Under the pieces are notes generated by a model, which saw only the letters and a list, made by a program, of their open reading frames with translations, did no database searches and had not been told where the DNA came from. From Microbacterium murale (lineage in GTDB: Bacteria; Actinomycetota; Actinomycetes; Actinomycetales; Microbacteriaceae), in assembly GCF_014635185.1 (NCBI RefSeq), contig NZ_BMCM01000007.1:1-64000 (forward strand): a stretch of 64,000 bases of DNA, read 5' to 3'. Each line of letters opens with the position of its first letter. Within the stretch, counting starts at the first letter, position 1. The translations under genes were made by a program, and so were the position numbers. Positions 1 to 8,033 of this stretch are shown here, in pieces.

Positions 1-62
1 GAACGCGGTTCAGATGCGTGGTGACGTCGCCGGCTGCGTAGTTCACTCCGACCGCGGGTCGC
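1..62 (+). pseudogene. IS3-family transposase (orfB), 5' fragment
   Basis: The codon frame starting at base 2 reads toward HSDRGS, the motif around the second catalytic Asp of IS3-family DDE transposases. The reading stops abruptly at about base 63, where the IS30-type element begins, and resumes at 1517. The gene continues to the left of the window. It is disrupted by insertion and so is almost certainly inactive. Confidence 0.75.
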
Positions 63-1517
63 TGGCCGTATTCAACCGGTCGTCGCAACGATTGTTTGTT
101 GGGTCGATCGTAGTAGCTCTTCGAAGGCCTCGGCGGGGGTGCGCCAGTCGAGGATCTCTCTCGGGCGGTTGTTGATCGCGTCCGCGACAGCGGTGATCTC
201 CGCCGCGCTCCACCGGGAGAGATCTGTGCCCTTGGGGAAGTACTGGCGTAGGAGTCCGTTGAGATGCTCGTTGCTGCCGCGCTGCCAGGGGCTTTTCGGA
301 TCGGCGAAATAGACCGGCAGCCCGATCTCAGTCGTCAGCAATCGGTGTGCAGAGAGCTCTTTGCCGCGATCCCAGGTCAGCGAACGACGTAATGCCGCCG
401 GCAGTGTGGAGAACGTCGCAGTGAGGGCGTTCTTCGTCGTGATCGCTCCATACCCCGCCAGCGCGGGGCCATTTTTCCGTGGTGGAATGATCCCGTATCC
501 AGCCTGACGTGGAAGATGAACGAGCATCGCGAATCGAGTGGTCCGATCCACGAGCGTGGCGATCGCGGAGCGCTTCAACCCGATGATGAGGTCTCCTTCC
601 CAATGCCCGGCGGTCTTGCGATCCGTTGCCTCCTTCGGACGCTTCGATAGCACCGTGTCCTCGGTGACGTGAGCCCACGCCTGCTGCCTGGTCCGTGCCC
701 TTGGCATGCGCTTGGTTCGTCCTCGACGTAGATGCCAGGATCGGTGCCGCTCCAGTCCTCCGCGCGCTTCGACGTAGAGGGCCTGATAGATCGCTTCGTG
801 CGAGATCCGCATCGAAGGATCGCCGGGGAAATCGATCGGTAGCCGCTTGGCGATCTGCCGTGGACTCCACGCCGTCACCCACTCCCGATCCCCGCGATGC
901 GGTTTGTTCTTCCCATCCCAGGCAGGCCCGACCGGCCCGATCCGTGTGCCGTCCGCAGCGAAGAGGCTGCCGCTGAGCTTGTCCTGGACGTAAGTGCGCA
1001 GCGCATCGTGGGCGACGAGCTTCGCGTTCTTCGGCCTGCGTGCACGACGCTCCGCATGCCACTGCGCCGTCGACGCCTTGTACTCGAGCCGATACGTACG
1101 CGTGGACGCATTGCGCCGCAACTCCCGCGAGATCGTCGATGGCGCACGCCCCAAGCGTCCGGCGATCTCACGCACGCCAGCTCCTTGCGCACGCCACAGC
1201 GCGATGTTCTCACGTTCTGACGGCGACAGATATCGACCAGACACGGTGGGAGGCAATTGTGGATTCACTCCACCAGCGTCGCGGAACCACCGGTGCGCGA
1301 CCGGTTCCGAAACACCCGCAGCCGCCCCCGCCTCGCGTGTCTTCTTCCCCGCAGCGATCGCCACCCAAAACTGCACCCGATCCTGCCGCCACGCGACGCT
1401 CGGCCGACCAGGAGACACGATCTGCCCTCGATATGCCCGGACCTGCTTCTGCTTGTCCCACACGCTCATCCGATACCCCGATTCGCCGGTGTTGCGACGA
1501 CCGGTTGAATACGGCCA
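63..1517. mobile_element. IS30-family insertion sequence, complete
   Basis: The element carries one transposase gene and is bounded by perfect 26-bp terminal inverted repeats at 64-89 and 1491-1516. It splits an IS3-family transposase gene: joining base 62 to base 1517 restores the codon series S-Q-Y-T in frame. No target-site duplication could be seen at these borders, which is unusual because IS30 elements normally leave 2-4 bp. The exact borders are therefore uncertain by one or two bases. Confidence 0.8.
72..1469 (-). CDS. IS30-family transposase
   Basis: A transposase of about 465 residues that would mobilise the surrounding element. The N-terminal part has two helix-turn-helix segments (VREIAGRLGRAPSTISREL is the typical IS30 HTH). 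The DDE core follows, with HWEGDLI for the first Asp, TWDRGKE for the second and a Glu in the SPWQRGSNEHLNGLLRQYFP block. An upstream in-frame ATG at 1523 lies outside the inverted repeat, so the internal ATG (MSVWDKQK) was chosen. The reading frame is intact and the element may still be active. The left inverted repeat overlaps the 3' end of the gene. Confidence 0.9.
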   Translation of the reverse strand: MSVWDKQKQVRAYRGQIVSPGRPSVAWRQDRVQFWVAIAAGKKTREAGAAAGVSEPVAHRWFRDAGGVNPQLPPTVSGRYLSPSERENIALWRAQGAGVREIAGRLGRAPSTISRELRRNASTRTYRLEYKASTAQWHAERRARRPKNAKLVAHDALRTYVQDKLSGSLFAADGTRIGPVGPAWDGKNKPHRGDREWVTAWSPRQIAKRLPIDFPGDPSMRISHEAIYQALYVEARGGLERHRSWHLRRGRTKRMPRARTRQQAWAHVTEDTVLSKRPKEATDRKTAGHWEGDLIIGLKRSAIATLVDRTTRFAMLVHLPRQAGYGIIPPRKNGPALAGYGAITTKNALTATFSTLPAALRRSLTWDRGKELSAHRLLTTEIGLPVYFADPKSPWQRGSNEHLNGLLRQYFPKGTDLSRWSAAEITAVADAINNRPREILDWRTPAEAFEELLRSTQQTIVATTG

Positions 1518-1836
1518 ATACACGGCGCTGCGCTACACCGAGCGGCTCGCTGAGGTCGGCGCGATCGCATCGATCGGGACCGTCGGCGACAGCTACGACA
1601 ATGCCCTCGCCGAGAGCGTCGTCGGGCTCTACAAGACCGAGTGCGTGAAGATCGATGGCCCGTTCCGAAGCGCCGACGACCTCGAACTCGCGACGCTGTC
1701 CTGGGTGCACTGGTTCAACGAGAACCGGCTGCACTCCTCGATCGGCTACCTCACACCCATCGAGAAAGAGAACGACTACTACCGTGAGATCAACCCCCAA
1801 CGCCAGCCGGCGCTGGGAGAACTCGCCCTCCACTAA
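1517..1836 (+). pseudogene. IS3-family transposase (orfB), 3' fragment
   Basis: This continues the frame broken at base 62 (QYTALRYTERLAEVG). It holds the end of the rve core with GDSYDNALAESVVGLYKTE, which includes the catalytic Glu, and the C-terminal block FNENRLHSSIGYLTP typical of IS3-group transposases. It ends in a normal stop. A longer plus-strand open frame from 994 runs through the antisense of the IS30 gene and is not a real gene start. Confidence 0.8.
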
Positions 1837-1974
1837 ACCCGGGGCGATTCATAGGTCTCATCCTCTCGGGATTTCAGACCCTCCACGAGACCCGGGGCGA
1901 TTCACCACCGACCCCACACCGGAATCGACGGCCAAACACCATCAGAACGTGTTAACAACCTCACGGGACTACCG
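1837..1974. repeat. Two direct copies of a 15-bp IS-end motif
   Basis: The motif ACCCGGGGCGATTCA occurs at 1837-1851 and again at 1890-1904, just after the IS3-type transposase stop. A sequence of this kind ending in CA resembles the outer end of IS3-family elements, so one copy is probably the right end of the interrupted element. The second copy may be a remnant of an earlier or tandem insertion. The rest of this 138-bp gap holds nothing else recognisable. Confidence 0.5.
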
Positions 1975-2877
1975 CTAGGCGAGCTCGTCCCGGGATGGCG
2001 GGTTAGCGCCACGTCTCGATACCGTGACGGCTGCTGCTCTGGCGGCCCAGTCCAGGATTGATGCGAGACTGCCCTTCGTCATAGCGCGGAGATCGGGGCG
2101 GGCTGAGCCATTCGACAATCCTGCGGCGATTAGCCCGTCGATGAAGGCGCCCATGAAGGTGTCGCCCGCTCCGACGGTGTCGACGATGTCGACCGGGTGG
2201 CCCGGTACATCGATTTCGCCCGCGTCGGCGACCGCGAAGGCACCGTCTGCTCCTTCCGTCACGATGACCACTGCGGGTCCCGATGCCTGCCAAGCGTGAG
2301 CGGTCTCGTGGGGATCGCGACGCGGGTAGAGCCAGTGCAGGTCTTCGTCGCTGGCCTTCACCACGTCCGCCCGAACGACGAGTGCCTCGACTCGCTGCCG
2401 TGCATTTGCCCGGTCAGAGATGAGTGCTGGGCGGATGTTCGGATCGTATGTGATGAGGGCAGTGTCGCGCTGATCGTCGAGGATGCGGAGCATGTCGGAC
2501 GCCCCTGGTTCTAGCAGGCCGGCGATCGAGCCAATATGGATGAGACCAGCCGGCTCGATGGCCGCGTCGGCGAGCGACCACTCGATGTCGAAGACGTATG
2601 TCGCGGCTCCTGCCGCGTTCAGCTCGGCTGTCGCCGTCGCCGTGCGCAAAACATCGACGTACGCGGTCGCCACGTCGGACTTCGCAAGCCAATCGCGTAA
2701 CTGTCGCCCGCGGTCATCCGTCCCGAGTGCGGTGAGAAGGTGCGGCGATCGCCCGAGCCGACCGAGGGTGATGGCCACGTTCGCGGGGCTGCCTCCTGGG
2801 ATCTCCTCGACGGTCCCGTCGGCGCAACGGACGACGTCGATGAGTGCCTCGCCGATCACGAGGATCCGGGACGCCAT
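1975..2877 (-). CDS. PfkB-family carbohydrate kinase, probable fructokinase
   Basis: A 300-residue ribokinase/PfkB kinase, probably phosphorylating fructose released by the upstream GH32 enzyme (ATP + D-fructose to fructose 6-phosphate). The N-terminal motif is PGGSPANVAITLGRLG and the C-terminal signature DTVGAGDTFMGAF holds the catalytic Asp and anion hole. The ATG at 2877 was chosen because it overlaps the stop of the upstream ABM-domain gene (TGATG), which implies translational coupling; a start four codons earlier also exists. It is the last gene of the 7790-1975 fructan operon. Sugar specificity is inferred from context. Confidence 0.85.
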   Translation of the reverse strand: MASRILVIGEALIDVVRCADGTVEEIPGGSPANVAITLGRLGRSPHLLTALGTDDRGRQLRDWLAKSDVATAYVDVLRTATATAELNAAGAATYVFDIEWSLADAAIEPAGLIHIGSIAGLLEPGASDMLRILDDQRDTALITYDPNIRPALISDRANARQRVEALVVRADVVKASDEDLHWLYPRRDPHETAHAWQASGPAVVIVTEGADGAFAVADAGEIDVPGHPVDIVDTVGAGDTFMGAFIDGLIAAGLSNGSARPDLRAMTKGSLASILDWAARAAAVTVSRRGANPPSRDELA

Positions 2878-3200
2878 CAGGCGCTCCACGCGGTGATCGA
2901 AGCAGGGGTGAGGAAGCGCAGGGTGCTTCCATCGCCCACAATGTGCTCGGTAAGTCGTGTGTTGAACGCTTTTCCGGCATTCGCACCGAGATGGGCATCG
3001 AATGCGGCGCGATCGCGGTAGACCTCGAAGACGAAGAAGTCCGCTGGCGTCTCTGAACTCCGGTACACGTCGAAGACGATGTTTCCCGGCTCCGTGCGTA
3101 CGATCTCGGCGTACTCGCCGATCAGCCGTGACACGTGCTCCTCTAAGCCGGGGCGGGCGGTGAATTCAGCATGCAGGACGACGGAGTCCTCTCCGGTCAT
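2877..3200 (-). CDS. ABM-domain (YgiN-like) small protein
   Basis: A 107-residue single-domain protein of the antibiotic-biosynthesis-monooxygenase (dimeric ferredoxin-like) fold. Recognisable blocks are VVLHAEFTARPGLEEHV at the start, EPGNIVFDVYR in the middle and FFVFEVYRDRAAFDAHL. The start has a purine-rich ribosome site (GAGAGGA). It lies between the GH32 gene and the fructokinase and overlaps the latter. Members of this family act as monooxygenases, mutarotase-like or heme-degrading proteins. A sugar mutarotase-like role here is speculation; no function is assigned. Confidence 0.75.
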   Translation of the reverse strand: MTGEDSVVLHAEFTARPGLEEHVSRLIGEYAEIVRTEPGNIVFDVYRSSETPADFFVFEVYRDRAAFDAHLGANAGKAFNTRLTEHIVGDGSTLRFLTPASITAWSA

Positions 3201-3290
3201 TGTCTGGTCCTCTCGCGGTGGCGTTCGGAGGCGAGCCGGCCGCCCGCCCGCCGCCCAGGGCAGGGTGTTGCGAGCGGCCGACCTCTGGCC

Positions 3291-4688
3291 TTATGGGATG
3301 GTCGTGATCACCACGTCGCCGACGTCGATGCCGCCGTCAACGACGTCGATCGTCAACTGCGAACCGGCCGGCGTGTTGAACCGCGTGTTGAGTGCGACAT
3401 CGTCGATGTATAGCGTGGCGATGTCGCCGTCGAAAACCAGAGCAACGGTGTGCTCGGCCCCGTCGTCGATCGCCAGCGGACGGTCCAGATCACGATTGTC
3501 GAACTGGCCCCAGGGCCAGTTCGGGAACCGGTCGAACTCGAGACGACCCTCGGTGGGACGTAGCGCGAACTGATATCCGGCCTGCGCGACCGGGTCCTCG
3601 CCGAAGCGGATGTTCACCACGCGCGTGCCGGGGTCGACACGGAGCGTCGTGGAGACGAGCGCAGTCTGCGGAACTTGCGCGGCGAGAACCCGCTCCGTGA
3701 CCCCGTCACGACGCTCGAGGCGGAAGGCGGGAACAGCGTCGACGATGCGCGACGCCAGGTGCGCCGCCACGCTGTCGGGGACCTTCGTGCCCAGGGTTCC
3801 GTCAGTACGCACGACAATCTCGTGGATCACGAGGGTGCCGCCCCACTGCCAGCCCTTGGTGTCATCATCGTCCCAGCGCGTCGGTACCCAGCCGACCAGG
3901 TACCGATGCGTGCCGTCGGACACCGAGCGTGCAGCGTAGTAGGCGCGAGCGTCGAACGCATCGTCGGGTGTGGCCTCCCATGGTCCTTGAAGGGAACGAG
4001 ACCGGCGATAGACCGTCTTGGACTTGTCGGAGTACTCCGTGACGAGGTGGTACCACCAGTCGCCTTCTTGGAACAGGTCGGGCATCTCGTGCATGGTGTA
4101 CAGCCCGGGCGCCCAGAAGTCCCCTTGGAACTCCCAGTTCTCCAGATCCTTCGAGGTGAATGCCACGGTGCTGCCGGTCGCCTGCGTCTTCGGCCCCGCC
4201 TTGCGGGCTCCCAGGATCATCAGGTACTCCCCGCGCTCGTTATCCCAGATGACCCACGGGTCACGCCAATCGTCTGCATCGTAACCTGGCTGCGGGGCGA
4301 CAATCGCTTTGTCGGTCTTCGTCCAGTGAACGAGATCGTCGCTCTCAGCGATCATGAGCACCTGCGACGGCTTGCCCGCCGCCTCGAAATGATCACGGTT
4401 GTAGCCGGTGTACATGGCGACGAATTTGTCGTTCGCGCGGATCACGGATCCGGCAAAGATGAACTGGTCCTGATCGTGGTCTCCGCCGCGGATGATGACG
4501 TCCCCAAGGTCTTCGTAAGTGACGAAGTCAGTGGTGCGGGCGAGGGCCCAGCCGAACGGCTCACAGTTGGGGAGCGGGCCAGGGTTGCGCAGGTCGCGCT
4601 GGTGGAAGAGGTAGAAGGCGCCGTCATGATGGATCGGCATGCAGTCGCCGAACCAGGTGTCGGGATGCTGGTAGTAGACCTCGGGCAT
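3291..4688 (-). CDS. GH32-family beta-fructosidase (levanase/inulinase/sucrase type)
   Basis: A 465-residue five-bladed beta-propeller glycosidase of the GH32 group with a C-terminal beta-sandwich, expected to release fructose from fructans or fructo-oligosaccharides. The usual WMNDPNG nucleophile motif is replaced by WFGDCMP (Asp near residue 14). The RDP motif is WRDPWV and the acid/base region is MHEMPDLF. No signal peptide is seen, so it acts in the cytoplasm on imported sugar. The start at 4688 (MPEVYYQ) has an excellent AAGGAGAA ribosome site; an ATG eleven codons upstream does not. It lies directly after the two permease genes. Confidence 0.85.
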   Translation of the reverse strand: MPEVYYQHPDTWFGDCMPIHHDGAFYLFHQRDLRNPGPLPNCEPFGWALARTTDFVTYEDLGDVIIRGGDHDQDQFIFAGSVIRANDKFVAMYTGYNRDHFEAAGKPSQVLMIAESDDLVHWTKTDKAIVAPQPGYDADDWRDPWVIWDNERGEYLMILGARKAGPKTQATGSTVAFTSKDLENWEFQGDFWAPGLYTMHEMPDLFQEGDWWYHLVTEYSDKSKTVYRRSRSLQGPWEATPDDAFDARAYYAARSVSDGTHRYLVGWVPTRWDDDDTKGWQWGGTLVIHEIVVRTDGTLGTKVPDSVAAHLASRIVDAVPAFRLERRDGVTERVLAAQVPQTALVSTTLRVDPGTRVVNIRFGEDPVAQAGYQFALRPTEGRLEFDRFPNWPWGQFDNRDLDRPLAIDDGAEHTVALVFDGDIATLYIDDVALNTRFNTPAGSQLTIDVVDGGIDVGDVVITTIP

Positions 4689-4720
4689 AGATTCTCCTTT
4701 ATGGGGTTGAGGACGAGTCA

Positions 4721-5551
4721 TCAGATCTTGGCGCCGCCGAGGCTGGAGGCGAAGACCCGTTGGAAGAGCAGGAACACGATCACGGTGGGGAGCGAGACGA
4801 AGAGTGCGCCGGCGAGCACTACGGGCGGACCAACGGTGCCGTAGTTGGACTGCAAACCCGCGAGCGCCGCCATGACGGGGCGGATCTCCTCCGAGTAGCT
4901 AAGCGTGATGCCGAACAGCAGCTCGTTCCAGACCCAGACGAACTGGAAAATGAACGCCGCCGCGAGCGCGGACTTCGATAGCGGCAGGAAAAACCGCGTG
5001 AACACGGTCCACCAGCCGGCCCCGTCGAGTTGCGCCGCCTCGTTGATCTCGGGGGGGATCGACAGCATGTGGTTGCGCATGATGAAGAACGAGAAAGGCA
5101 CGCAGGTCGCGATGTAGATGAGGAACAAGCCCCATCGCGTGTCATAGAGCCCGGTCTCGGCATACCCGGTGAACAGCGGGCGCAGGAACGCCTGTGCGGG
5201 GAACAGCGCACCAGAGTAAATCAGCCAGAACCAGAACGTGCGCCATCCTCCCTGAATCGCGGAGACGGCGAACCCTGCCAAAGCCGCTACGAGGACCGCT
5301 AGCGCGCCCGCTACGACGGCGTACAAAAGCGAATTCATTAGGGATGGGCCGAGATTGGCGGCCCGCCAGGCGATTGCAATGTTCTCGAAGAGGGCAAAGT
5401 CTTGGGGGAACCAGGCGACCTCGCCGGTGTAGCCCTCGTTGGAGTTGAAGGCGTTCACGATGATCAGGTAGGTCGGAACGAACCAGAGCACGGCGATGAT
5501 GATGATCAGTGCCGAGCGCAGTGCCGTGCCCGCGTGGAATGTGGTCTTCAT
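4721..5551 (-). CDS. CUT1 sugar ABC transporter permease (MalG/UgpE type)
   Basis: A 276-residue inner-membrane permease with six predicted membrane segments, the first being SALIIIIAVLWFVPTYLIIVN. The cytoplasmic EAA loop reads EINEAAQLDGAGWW and contacts the ATPase. The start MKTTFHAG was chosen because the preceding 42 residues of the open frame are an Arg/His-rich shadow of the upstream gene. It pairs with the MalF-type permease just upstream (8-bp gap) and the lipoprotein at 6513-7790. No ATPase gene is in the operon. Confidence 0.9.
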   Translation of the reverse strand: MKTTFHAGTALRSALIIIIAVLWFVPTYLIIVNAFNSNEGYTGEVAWFPQDFALFENIAIAWRAANLGPSLMNSLLYAVVAGALAVLVAALAGFAVSAIQGGWRTFWFWLIYSGALFPAQAFLRPLFTGYAETGLYDTRWGLFLIYIATCVPFSFFIMRNHMLSIPPEINEAAQLDGAGWWTVFTRFFLPLSKSALAAAFIFQFVWVWNELLFGITLSYSEEIRPVMAALAGLQSNYGTVGPPVVLAGALFVSLPTVIVFLLFQRVFASSLGGAKI

Positions 5552-5559
5552 GGATGGCC

Positions 5560-6516
5560 TCAATCGTTCTTGAGCTGTTTGCGCAGGTAGGTGACCGAGA
5601 CGGCGACGACGACGATGGTGAGGACGACGGCAATCGCGGCACCTGAACCGGGACGCTGGAGCACGAAGCTCTGCCAATACATCGACACGGCGAGAGTTTC
5701 GGTTGCTCGGCCGGGGCCGCCGTTGGTCAGCACCCAGATCAGGTCGAAGGACTTCAGTCCGTTGGCCAGGCTGATCCCCATCACGACGGCCGTTGTGCCG
5801 CGCAGTTGCGGGAGGATGATCTGGAAGAAGCGCCTCACGCCATCGACGCCGTCAAGGGATGCGGCCTCGATTGTCTCTCTCGGGATGCCCTGGAGGCCGA
5901 CGAGGTACAAGATGACGGCCACACCCGATGCCTGCCAGGAGTTGGCGAGGATCAGCATGATCGTGTTGCCCGGCCATTCGAGCAGCCACGGGTGGGCCAA
6001 TCCTCCGAGCCCGACGCCACGCAGGAAGGAGTTCAACGCGCCCGAGTCCTGGAGCACGAAGTTCCACACCACGGCGACTGCTGTTCCTGACAGCGCGTAC
6101 GGAAGCACAATCGCGAGTCGGGCCCACTTCCCCCAGTTGACGGTGTTCGTCAGTGCGGCGATCACCAGCCCCAGACCCACCGGGATGATCACCGTTCCAA
6201 TCAGCCACATCAGTGTGTTGACGAGGGACTTGACGATCACCGGATCCGAGATCAGACGCGCGTACGAGGCAAGCCAGTTGAACTGAGGATCGATGATGGC
6301 ATCGTCGAAAAGGCTGCGCCACACGGTCGCGAAGAAGGGCAACAGGCTCAAAGCGCCGACCAGCGCGACTGCAGGCAACAAGAACATCAGCCGCGGCCGG
6401 CCACGGGTGATCCTGTTGCGGCGGCGAAGTGAAGCAGCATTTTCACCGACCGGTCGTGCACCTCCAGTGAGAGGTGAACCGGTCACGATTGTTCGGGTCT
6501 CGCTCCGGTGACTCAT
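5560..6516 (-). CDS. CUT1 sugar ABC transporter permease (MalF/UgpA type)
   Basis: A 318-residue permease with an N-terminal cytoplasmic stretch rich in Arg, then six membrane segments (first LMFLLPAVALVGALSLLPF). The EAA loop is ETIEAASLDGVDGVRRF. The ATG at 6516 overlaps the stop codon of the binding-protein gene (ATGA), so MSHRSE was taken as the start rather than an ATG nine codons earlier. It is the membrane partner of the 4721-5551 protein in the first fructan importer. Confidence 0.9.
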   Translation of the reverse strand: MSHRSETRTIVTGSPLTGGARPVGENAASLRRRNRITRGRPRLMFLLPAVALVGALSLLPFFATVWRSLFDDAIIDPQFNWLASYARLISDPVIVKSLVNTLMWLIGTVIIPVGLGLVIAALTNTVNWGKWARLAIVLPYALSGTAVAVVWNFVLQDSGALNSFLRGVGLGGLAHPWLLEWPGNTIMLILANSWQASGVAVILYLVGLQGIPRETIEAASLDGVDGVRRFFQIILPQLRGTTAVVMGISLANGLKSFDLIWVLTNGGPGRATETLAVSMYWQSFVLQRPGSGAAIAVVLTIVVVAVSVTYLRKQLKND

Positions 6517-7790
6517 CGCGTCGCCTCCGTCCAATACGACCACTCAGACATCGCCTTCTGGTTCAGCGACGCAAGCACGGCTTCAGGGTTGTTGGGGTTG
6601 GCCATGAATCCGCCGAGGTCCTGCGTGACGCCGACGACAAGAGGTGGCGGTGACGCTTCCCAATATCGGTTCACGACTTGGACGTCGTCGCGGCGGATCT
6701 CGGTCTGCAGACGCTGGCTGACCTTGTCCGTCCACGGCACGGTCGGGTTCGCAGAGGAGCCCGACAGGAAGTCCGACCATGGCTGTTGTACCTGCGGGTC
6801 GAGCCAGGAGCACATCGCCTTCGTAACGTCCGCCACGTTGAGGGAACGCTCGGGGACGACCAAACCAGCGACCTCCGTTACGACGGACTGCGCGTCGCCG
6901 TTGACCATCGGAAGCAGGAAGGCGTCGTAGTCTTCTCCTGACTGCATGCCAAGCGCCTGGAGAGACTGCGAGCTCCAACTCACCGGGGTTGGCCACATCC
7001 CGACCTTCTCGCTCTGCAACATCGCAGGGAAGTTGTCGCTCAGCGAGTCGGCGGACGTGTGGTAGCCCTTGTCGATCATCTTCTGCCACAGATCCATCAG
7101 CCCTTCGGCTTCGTCATCCTCGAAGGACGCCCTGTTGTCGCACAACCGAACGAACCATTCAGGGTCGTACGCGGTAGCGAGCATGCTGAACCAGTTCGCA
7201 ACGGGCCAGATGTTCACCTGAGTGGTTCCGATTGGCGTGATGTCTGCCGCCTTCAGCGACTCACACACGTCGATAAATTCGTTCCATGTCTTCGGAGCCT
7301 TCAGCCCGAGCCGGTCGAAGACAGCGACGTTGTAGAACATCACGTAGAACCCTTGAATCAACGGCAGTCCGTAGACTCCATCGCCGTAGCTGAACGCAGA
7401 CCGCAGCGAGTCGTCGAGCCATCCCTTCGCCACTGAGCCTTCCCACGCGTTGGTGAGATCAGCGAGACCGCCGGTGCGCGCGAGGTCTTGCATGCGATAC
7501 CCGCTGCCCCATTTCACAAGGTCAGGCGGGTTCTTCGTCTGCAACAACGAGCGGACCACCTGTTCGTACGCGGTCGCGTTCGGAATGGTCTGAGGGTCAA
7601 TCGACCATCCGGTCTTCTTCAAGAGTTCGGCGCCGGCTGCCTTGTAGCCCGGCCCCCACGAGGCTGCGTCATTGAAGAACTGGATTGCACCGCCCCGGCC
7701 GGGCGAGACTGACTCGACGCCGGTGCAGCCGGCGAGCATAGCCCCGATGCCCGCTAAGCCTGCGCCGATCAAGAATTCACGTCGCTGCAT
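6513..7790 (-). CDS. CUT1 extracellular solute-binding lipoprotein
   Basis: A 425-residue sugar-binding protein, first gene of the fructan operon. The signal peptide begins MQRREFLIG, a twin-arginine-like start, and ends in the lipobox LAGC near residue 22, so it is a lipid-anchored receptor that may be exported by Tat. The mature part shows the usual SBP type 1 pattern (YGLPLIQGFYVMFYNVAVFDRLGL). Context (GH32, fructokinase) predicts a fructo-oligosaccharide ligand. A 243-bp divergent region separates it from its likely LacI regulator. Confidence 0.9.
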   Translation of the reverse strand: MQRREFLIGAGLAGIGAMLAGCTGVESVSPGRGGAIQFFNDAASWGPGYKAAGAELLKKTGWSIDPQTIPNATAYEQVVRSLLQTKNPPDLVKWGSGYRMQDLARTGGLADLTNAWEGSVAKGWLDDSLRSAFSYGDGVYGLPLIQGFYVMFYNVAVFDRLGLKAPKTWNEFIDVCESLKAADITPIGTTQVNIWPVANWFSMLATAYDPEWFVRLCDNRASFEDDEAEGLMDLWQKMIDKGYHTSADSLSDNFPAMLQSEKVGMWPTPVSWSSQSLQALGMQSGEDYDAFLLPMVNGDAQSVVTEVAGLVVPERSLNVADVTKAMCSWLDPQVQQPWSDFLSGSSANPTVPWTDKVSQRLQTEIRRDDVQVVNRYWEASPPPLVVGVTQDLGGFMANPNNPEAVLASLNQKAMSEWSYWTEATR

Positions 7791-8033
7791 TGCGATGTCC
7801 CTTTCTATGACGACGTTGTCAGAACGTTCCGCCGATAGAGCGTGGTCGTCCGTCGCTTTCTCTCAAACCATAGATCCGCATTGGAGCTAGATTCCACGTA
7901 GATTTAAACGCTGCACGTCTCTAAGACGCCTTGTGAGTGCCAAGAGCCGCGAGATTTCGCATCTGACAACGATGACAGAAATGTATCGAGTAGACTGGTG
8001 TTTCGGGCGGCACGAGCGATACGGGAGATCTGG
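7791..8033. promoter_or_regulatory. Divergent intergenic region of the first fructan operon
   Basis: This region separates the minus-strand importer operon from the plus-strand LacI gene and must hold both promoters. It is clearly AT-richer than the flanking genes. A possible lacI-side -35-like CTGACA is near 7964, but spacing to a -10 is poor. I could not pick out an unambiguous operator palindrome here. Both genes have purine-rich ribosome sites. Confidence 0.4.
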
